Assembly: GCA_023230175.1 (NCBI GenBank) | Contig: JALNXV010000086.1 | Location: 1-11,275, forward strand | Direction of reading: 5' to 3' | Source of the DNA: Candidatus Cloacimonadota bacterium | Lineage (GTDB): Bacteria > Cloacimonadota > Cloacimonadia > Cloacimonadales > WRIO01 | DNA: 11,275 nt | Part shown: positions 7,386 to 11,275 of the stretch, in pieces | Layout: each line of letters starts with the position of its first letter | How positions within the stretch are numbered: the first letter of the stretch is position 1 | The notes under the pieces: generated by a model | Database searches by the model: none | What the model was told of the DNA's origin: nothing | Seen by the model: only the letters and a program-made list of their open reading frames with translations | Position numbers and translations under genes: made by a program

Positions 7386-8165
7386 TTATAATATATACTT
7401 TCTTATTCTACGTGATACAACAGCAAGAAAAATCGTAAAAACTATCATCAACGTTGATAAAGCATTTATTGTTGTAATCGTTCCTCGCCTTATCGCACCT
7501 TCTACATAAACCGGCAAGGTATTAAATCCTCTTCCTGAGGTAAAAAAGGTTATCACAAAATCATCAATTGACAATGTAAATGATAACAATGCAGCAGCAA
7601 CAATTCCCGGCAACATCAAAGGAAACTTTATCTTGTAAAAAATTTGCCATTTATTAGCACCTAAATCCATAGCAGCTTCTTCTAAAGAATAATCAAAACC
7701 TTCAAGTCTTGACTGTATAACTATTATTGTATAAGAAAGGCAAAAACTTATATGTGCTATTAAGACAGTTAGCATACCCATCTCAATCTTTAAAAAACTA
7801 AAAAATAAAGCTAAAGATATACCAAGTAAAATATCCGGCATCACCAATGGTAAAAAGATTAAACCGGAAAAAAACTTTATCCCTTTGAATCTTTTGTTTT
7901 CCAAGGCTAATGCAGATACTATTCCTAACAAAGTCGAAATAATAGTTGTTAAACATCCTATTATCATAGTATTTCTAAAAGCAAGTAAAATTTCTCTATT
8001 TTGAAACAATTCAATATAATATTTAAAGGTAAATCCTCGCCAAGTAGAAATTATTCTTGAATTATTAAAAGAATATATAATCAATAAAAGTATAGGTATA
8101 TATAAAAAAACTAATACTAAGGTAAAAGTTGTCAATCCTGTAAATTTACCAAATTTATTCTTCAT
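7386..8165 (-). CDS. potC: Spermidine/putrescine ABC transporter permease PotC
   Basis: 259 residues from ATG 8165. About six membrane helices are visible (about 12-32, 66-88, 100-122, 132-152, 183-205, 233-252). The cytoplasmic EAA loop EEAAMDLGANKWQIF (162-176) contacts the ATPase. The segment SIDDFVITFF (199-208) is characteristic of PotC rather than other MetI-fold permeases. A TTG three bases upstream of the ATG (8168) could also serve as start. AAGGGA ends nine bases from the ATG and six from the TTG, so both are possible; I prefer ATG. The gene overlaps the end of potB by 11 to 14 bases, the usual potB-potC arrangement, which implies coupled synthesis of the heterodimer. The family also includes putrescine-only (PotI) and some other solute permeases, so the exact polyamine is not certain. 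Confidence 0.92.
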   Translation of the reverse strand: MKNKFGKFTGLTTFTLVLVFLYIPILLLIIYSFNNSRIISTWRGFTFKYYIELFQNREILLAFRNTMIIGCLTTIISTLLGIVSALALENKRFKGIKFFSGLIFLPLVMPDILLGISLALFFSFLKIEMGMLTVLIAHISFCLSYTIIVIQSRLEGFDYSLEEAAMDLGANKWQIFYKIKFPLMLPGIVAAALLSFTLSIDDFVITFFTSGRGFNTLPVYVEGAIRRGTITTINALSTLMIVFTIFLAVVSRRIRKYIL

Positions 8166-9042
8166 CAATAATTATCCCTTTTTGCTTAACTCGTTTATTT
8201 AAATAATAAAATACCAATAAAAATACGCCAATAAGCAATACTAAAAAGAAAGACAATGCAGAGGCTACAGGCCAATTTCTCGGGATATTCTTTATCTTAT
8301 ATGTAATCACTTGACCTATCAATAAAGAATTTTGATTCCCAACTAATTGAGGTATAATATAAGCTCCCAATGCAGGGATAAAAACTAAAATAGTACCGGC
8401 TAATATACCTTGTTTACTTAAGGGTAAAGTAATCTTTAAAAAAGCCTTTATAGGGTTTGCTCCTAAATCCATAGCTGCATCAAGTAAACTAAAATCTATC
8501 TTTTCTATTGCACTATATAAAGGTAAAATCATATACGGCAAATAAACATATACCATCACTAAAAGCACTGCAAAATCTGTCCTTAACAGTCTGATAGGAT
8601 CATTAATAAAATTTAATCCGATTAACATTGTATTTAGTAAACCATCCGGAGCTAAAAATATTCTCCAAGAAAATATTCTTATCACAAAATTTGTCCAAAA
8701 CGGTATAACAATCAATATTATTAAAAGGTTCTTATATTTTTCTGAAGCTCTTGCAATAACATAAGCTACAGGATAACCTGCTATTAGACATATTACAGTT
8801 GTATAAAAAGCCAATTTGATTGAAAGATAAAAAGATGAAATATAAGGTTTAGTTAAAACTTCTTTATACGCTGAGAGAGTTAAAATCGGTTCAACATCAT
8901 AAATACCCGATTCAAAAAAACTATATAACAAAATAATAAAATACGGTATCAAGAAAAAAACTAATAACCAAATCAATGCGGGTAAGGATAAAATCCAACT
9001 GCTGATTTCTTTTTTTCTTTGAGCTCTTAATTCGTTATTCAT
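8155..9042 (-). CDS. potB: Spermidine/putrescine ABC transporter permease PotB
   Basis: 295 residues. Six membrane helices are likely (about 15-40, 71-98, 105-127, 157-178, 212-231, 258-281), preceded by a short basic cytoplasmic N-terminus. The EAA loop LLDAAMDLGANPIKAF (186-201) is the coupling site for PotA. The segments FWTNFVIRIFSWR and PALGAYIIPQLVG are typical of PotB/PotH. It pairs with PotC to form the channel. ATG 9042 lies inside the last codons of potA (8-base overlap) and has no good ribosome binding site at the normal distance, so translation is probably coupled to potA. Confidence 0.93.
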   Translation of the reverse strand: MNNELRAQRKKEISSWILSLPALIWLLVFFLIPYFIILLYSFFESGIYDVEPILTLSAYKEVLTKPYISSFYLSIKLAFYTTVICLIAGYPVAYVIARASEKYKNLLIILIVIPFWTNFVIRIFSWRIFLAPDGLLNTMLIGLNFINDPIRLLRTDFAVLLVMVYVYLPYMILPLYSAIEKIDFSLLDAAMDLGANPIKAFLKITLPLSKQGILAGTILVFIPALGAYIIPQLVGNQNSLLIGQVITYKIKNIPRNWPVASALSFFLVLLIGVFLLVFYYLNKRVKQKGIIIDEE

Positions 9043-10168
9043 TAATATTTTTTGTATCCGTACAAGTTTCTTTAATTACATAAGTATCAGTATCATGCCA
9101 AAACAAGAAAACTTCTTCTTCCCAATCGAGTGCTGTATCATCAAAATAAACTCTTTTATGTTGACTAAAAACCTTAAAATTCTGACTACCTACTTTTATA
9201 ATATATTGAGTATGTGTACCAAGATAAAGTATATCTTCAATAATACCTTTAAGAATATTAAAATCAGATTGAGACTTCGGAGCTCTTCGTGAAACTGCTA
9301 TCTTTTCAGGTCTAAGCGAGAGAGTTATATCTTCACCAATCTCAACATCACAATTTGTAGCACTATCTAAAACTATTTTTTCATTATTTTTTAATAAATT
9401 AGTTTCAACTTCGATAAAATCATCTTCAATTCCGACTACTTTACCGGAGATTAAATTAGTATCTCCAATAAAATATGCAGAAAATACTGAATTTGGTCTC
9501 TCATATATATCATCAGGATTGCCTACCTGAACTATCTTTCCTTGATTAATAATAGCAATCTTGTCAGACAAGCTCATTGCTTCACTTTGATCATGAGTAA
9601 CATAGATAAATGTGATACCAAATAAATCGTGAATATTCATTAATTCAATTATCATATGTTGCCTTAATTTCAAATCTAAAGCAGCAACAGGCTCATCCAA
9701 TAAAAGCACTTTTGGTTCATTTATTAGAGCTCTTGCGATGGCGATACGTTGTTTTTGTCCCCCGCTAATCTGATTAGGATATTTATTTTTATGTATTTCC
9801 ATTTGAACTATCTTAAGAATATCGTTTACCTTTTCTGTAATAATATGTTTAGGTGTTTTTTTAAGTTTAAGCCCAAAAGCAATATTTTCAAATATTGTCA
9901 TATGCGGGAACAAAGAATAATTTTGAAATATTGTATTTACAGGTCTTTTATAGGGAGGTAAATCGGTAATATCCTGATTTTCAATAAATATTCTCCCTTC
10001 GGTCGGAGTTTCAAAACCTGCTATCATACGCAATATTGTTGTCTTACCACAACCACTCGGGCCTAAAAATGAAAACAAAGCTCCATTTTCAATTGTAAGA
10101 CTTACATTATCAACAGCAACAAAATCATCAAACTTTTTAGTAACATTACTTATCTTGATTTCACCCAA
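9035..10168 (-). CDS. potA: Spermidine/putrescine ABC transporter ATP-binding protein PotA
   Basis: 377 residues, normal for PotA. Nucleotide-binding domain: Walker A GPSGCGKT (36-43), Q-loop Q82, signature SGGQKQR (135-141), Walker B LLLDEP (155-160), D-loop AALD, and switch H192 in THDQSEAMSLSD. The C-terminal part (about 280-370) is a TOBE-type regulatory domain. It hydrolyses ATP at the inner face of the membrane to drive uptake through PotB and PotC. The start is TTG 10168; the frame has a stop upstream with no ATG in between. GGGA lies about ten bases before the TTG. It is the first gene of the long leftward run and begins 75 bases after the repressor gene ends. No potD solute-binding protein follows, so this gene must come from elsewhere in the genome. 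Confidence 0.94.
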   Translation of the reverse strand: MGEIKISNVTKKFDDFVAVDNVSLTIENGALFSFLGPSGCGKTTILRMIAGFETPTEGRIFIENQDITDLPPYKRPVNTIFQNYSLFPHMTIFENIAFGLKLKKTPKHIITEKVNDILKIVQMEIHKNKYPNQISGGQKQRIAIARALINEPKVLLLDEPVAALDLKLRQHMIIELMNIHDLFGITFIYVTHDQSEAMSLSDKIAIINQGKIVQVGNPDDIYERPNSVFSAYFIGDTNLISGKVVGIEDDFIEVETNLLKNNEKIVLDSATNCDVEIGEDITLSLRPEKIAVSRRAPKSQSDFNILKGIIEDILYLGTHTQYIIKVGSQNFKVFSQHKRVYFDDTALDWEEEVFLFWHDTDTYVIKETCTDTKNINE

Positions 10169-10190
10169 TATGTCAAATTCCCTTCATAAA

Positions 10191-10206
10191 TATTGTGTAA
10201 ACAATA
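10191..10206. promoter_or_regulatory. Perfect dyad over the pot -10 region, candidate operator
   Basis: TATTGT-GTAA-ACAATA is a perfect 6+6 inverted repeat with a 4-base centre. It covers the proposed -10 and the expected start of transcription of the pot run, the typical place for a repressor to block RNA polymerase. The adjacent XRE/S24 repressor is one possible ligand. Its own promoter has a different dyad, so the match is not established. Confidence 0.4.
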
Positions 10207-10231
10207 AATTAAATAACAAAATATTTGTCAA
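10201..10231 (-). promoter_or_regulatory. Promoter of the potABC-dnaX run
   Basis: Minus-strand TTGACA (10231-10226) is followed by TATTGT (10206-10201) after 19 bases, or by TTTATT (10208-10203) after 17. The spacing is less ideal than at the other promoters in the window, which may mean weak or activator-dependent expression. It is the only promoter I can see for six same-strand genes. Placed in the 74-base gap between the repressor and potA. Confidence 0.45.
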
Positions 10232-10242
10232 AGGAAAAAAGC

Positions 10243-11022
10243 TTATTTTGCAGGTATGCGTCTTATTGCAATTAATTCACCTACTAAATAGGTTGAATCC
10301 ATCTGTTGAAAATCTACTTTAATATCAGCAAAACTACGATTCAATGATTTAAATATGATTTCTCTTGTTTCTTCAGTAAACATAAGCCTCTTTAAAGTCA
10401 TCTCACCTTGAATATTTACTGCTACAATCTTACCATTAAGTTCAAACCAGTTATTATTCTTTTTAATAAAAACAATATCTTGGTGCATAATTTCCGGATA
10501 CATACTAAGACCGTTTACCTTAAAAACAAGATAATCATCCATATTCATATTTGGCTTATTAATGGGAAAAGGAACAAAATTATATGGTTCTTGGTCTTTA
10601 ATTTCTAAAGGTTCTCCGGCACTAATTTCTCCGTAAACAGGCAATAAATGCTCTGCATTATCTTCTAATTCACCATTAAAAACCGGCACTCCAAAACTTG
10701 TATATTGTACTTGTGGGAAATCATATACTTTCTCTTTTGGGATATTTAATTTTTTAACTTCGTTATGTGACATCTCTGACAGTTTAATCTCTTGTTTATC
10801 AACTAAAAACATTTCTGTCTCCTCACCAAATAACCAATTAAGATTTATACGATAATGTTTTAAAAGTAACTCTAAAAATTGTACTGTGGGTTTATTTAAA
10901 TCACGTTCATACCTGGAAATGTTAGATTTAACCATTCCTAAAGTATCTGACATTTGAGTAATATTTATCCCTAAAGCCTTACGAAAACTCTTTAATCTCT
11001 GACCAAAACTTATTTTTTTCAT
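10243..11022 (-). CDS. XRE-family repressor with S24 (LexA/CI-like) self-cleaving domain
   Basis: 259 residues. An N-terminal Cro/CI-type helix-turn-helix (about 7-60, with ITQMSDTLGMVKSNISRYER) is followed by a linker and a C-terminal S24 peptidase domain. The expected self-cleavage bond is A135-G136 in EISAGEP, closely like E. coli LexA AAGEP. The catalytic serine is S173 in NGLSM and the general-base lysine is K211 in TLKRL; the spacing of 38 is typical. All parts look intact, so RecA-stimulated cleavage and DNA-damage control are plausible. It is not LexA itself, which has a different winged helix; it resembles phage CI or accessory SOS repressors. A longer reading from 11088 is rejected: the ATG at 11022 has AGGAGGAG just upstream, and the promoter lies between the two starts. 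The targets are unknown; the pot promoter, its own promoter and the adjacent repeat region are candidates. Confidence 0.9.
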   Translation of the reverse strand: MKKISFGQRLKSFRKALGINITQMSDTLGMVKSNISRYERDLNKPTVQFLELLLKHYRINLNWLFGEETEMFLVDKQEIKLSEMSHNEVKKLNIPKEKVYDFPQVQYTSFGVPVFNGELEDNAEHLLPVYGEISAGEPLEIKDQEPYNFVPFPINKPNMNMDDYLVFKVNGLSMYPEIMHQDIVFIKKNNNWFELNGKIVAVNIQGEMTLKRLMFTEETREIIFKSLNRSFADIKVDFQQMDSTYLVGELIAIRRIPAK

Positions 11023-11024
11023 CT

Positions 11025-11032
11025 CTCCTCCT
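11025..11032 (-). promoter_or_regulatory. Ribosome binding site deciding the repressor start
   Basis: AGGAGGAG on the minus strand ends two bases before ATG 11022; its first AGGAG lies at normal spacing. It is the strongest such site in the window and supports the shorter 259-residue protein. Confidence 0.75.
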
Positions 11033-11045
11033 ATGCTAAAAACTA

Positions 11046-11073
11046 AAAATAATATATTTAACAATTCTGTCAA
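11046..11073 (-). promoter_or_regulatory. Promoter of the XRE/S24 repressor
   Basis: Minus-strand TTGACA (11073-11068), a 16-base spacer and TATTTT (11051-11046). Transcription would start near 11039, giving a leader of about 17 bases before ATG 11022. The layout equals that at 823-850 and 912-939. Confidence 0.55.
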
Positions 11074-11082
11074 GCTTTTTAT

Positions 11083-11096
11083 TTGCATAGTTGCAA
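11083..11096. promoter_or_regulatory. Dyad upstream of the repressor promoter, candidate operator
   Basis: TTGCA-TAGT-TGCAA is a perfect 5+5 inverted repeat with a 4-base centre, starting ten bases upstream of the -35 of the repressor. Position and size suit an autoregulatory site or an activator site. A degenerate relative, TTGCA-GGTA-TGCGT, lies at 10248-10261, just upstream of the pot -35. Binding is conjecture. Confidence 0.35.
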
Positions 11097-11179
11097 CAAT
11101 CAGAAAAAAGAGTTATGAGGCAATCAGTTATCCGTCGGGTTAAAATTCGAACTATGAATATTGAAATATATTTGTAGAA

Positions 11180-11185
11180 TATAAT
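11180..11185 (+). promoter_or_regulatory. Possible -10 element reading into the repeat array
   Basis: A perfect TATAAT ends seven bases before the first repeat (11192), so a transcript would begin at or next to the repeat. No good -35 sits at 16-18 bases; TTGAAA at 11161-11166 is only 13 away. The hexamer could be chance in A/T-rich DNA, or a leader promoter of an array. Confidence 0.25.
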
Positions 11186-11191
11186 TTTTTC

Positions 11192-11275
11192 CTACAAGCA
11201 AGGATGCTTATAGAACATTTGTTGTACGAACATCCCTGTTTATACGCTACAAGCAAGGATGCTTATAGAACATTT
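11192..11275 (+). repeat. Start of a CRISPR-like or other structured repeat array, cut by window edge
   Basis: Two identical 29-base copies lie at 11192-11220 and 11247-11275, separated by a 26-base unique stretch (11221-11246), for a period of 55. The left border is exact, since the preceding bases differ; the right border is unknown because copy two meets the window edge. Each copy can fold as CTA-c-AAGCA / AGGA loop / TGCTT-a-TAG, eight pairs with one C-A mismatch, followed by the 7-base tail AACATTT. A hairpin then a 7-8-base tail resembles CRISPR repeats cut by Cas6, and 29 bases is a usual repeat length. The 26-base spacer is short for type I. No cas gene is in the window. Alternatives are an extragenic palindromic repeat family, iterons, or a tandem 55-base repeat. 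The left flank 11097-11191 carries no gene I can support. Confidence 0.6.

Noticed and set aside
9095..9292. Forward ORF of 65 codons opposite potA
   Set aside because: Antisense to the PotA TOBE region with lysine- and asparagine-rich composition typical of chance reading in AT-rich DNA.
9749..9961. Forward ORF of 70 codons opposite potA
   Set aside because: Antisense to the PotA signature and Q-loop region; no independent start signal.
10232..10250. Intrinsic terminator after the repressor (AATAAGC followed by T-run)
   Set aside because: The AAGCTT palindrome has no loop and there is no GC-containing stem before the short T-run.
10408..10608. Forward ORF of 66 codons opposite the repressor
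   Set aside because: Antisense to the catalytic S24 domain; no support of its own.
11023..11088. Extension of the repressor by 22 residues to an ATG at 11088
   Set aside because: The extension covers the TTGACA/TATTTT promoter and lacks a ribosome binding site at 11088, while ATG 11022 has AGGAGGAG and begins the helix-turn-helix in the normal way.
11115..11177. 20-codon forward ORF (start MRQSVIRR) ahead of the repeat array
   Set aside because: Very short, only a weak purine stretch upstream, no recognisable motif; probably chance.
11192..11275. Integron attC sites
   Set aside because: No GTTRRRY core site and inverse core pair in the proper order, no integrase or cassette genes; GTTGTAC only superficially resembles the core.
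11192..11275. tracrRNA for a Cas9 system (GCTACAA followed by an AAGG-type nexus)
   Set aside because: A single-copy RNA would be expected, no cas9 or matching repeat is in the window, and the motif is duplicated at a fixed 55-base period; kept only as a remark in a finding.

Overview
The window is strongly AT-rich and gene-dense, with short intergenic gaps, ATGA-type and short gene overlaps, and several TTG starts. A WaaY-like LPS-core kinase and a lipoprotein with a clean lipobox point to a diderm (Gram-negative) bacterium. I cannot assign a phylum from the sequence; low-GC Gram-negative lineages such as Cloacimonadota, Spirochaetota or Bacteroidota relatives are all possible. Nothing looks like a complete phage or plasmid. 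The odd length and the fact that the right edge falls inside a repeat suggest a metagenome contig that stopped at an unresolved repeat array (inference).

Left part (1-4063). A SAM-dependent methyltransferase reads leftward (10-744). A divergent promoter region separates it from a rightward three-gene run: WaaY-like kinase (956-1678), lipoprotein with a divergent polysaccharide deacetylase domain (1675-2787, ATGA overlap), and imidazolonepropionase HutI (2807-4063). The first two suit envelope work. HutI is a histidine-degradation enzyme without its usual hut partners here. The rightward and leftward blocks meet tail to tail, with the two stop codons interleaved in one TTAG tetranucleotide.

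Middle and right (4060-10231). One long leftward run starts at a single visible promoter near 10231: potA, potB, potC (polyamine-type ABC importer without potD), dnaX (DNA polymerase III gamma/tau), a membrane family 2 glycosyltransferase and an O-methyltransferase. Neighbours overlap or lie at most about 50 bases apart. dnaX carries an in-frame A AAA AAG heptamer at codons 402-404, with a -1-frame stop two codons later; this is where a gamma form would be expected to end. A perfect 16-base dyad covers the proposed -10 region of the pot promoter.

Right end (10243-11275). A leftward XRE/S24 (LexA/CI-type) repressor has an intact Ala-Gly cleavage site and a Ser/Lys dyad. It has its own promoter, with a dyad just upstream. 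Beyond it lies non-coding DNA that ends in two identical 29-base copies spaced 55 bases apart. Each copy can fold into a hairpin followed by a 7-base tail. The second copy is cut by the window edge, so this looks like the beginning of a CRISPR-like or other structured repeat array. It is the least explained part of the window. No cas, reverse transcriptase or transposase gene is present to identify it.
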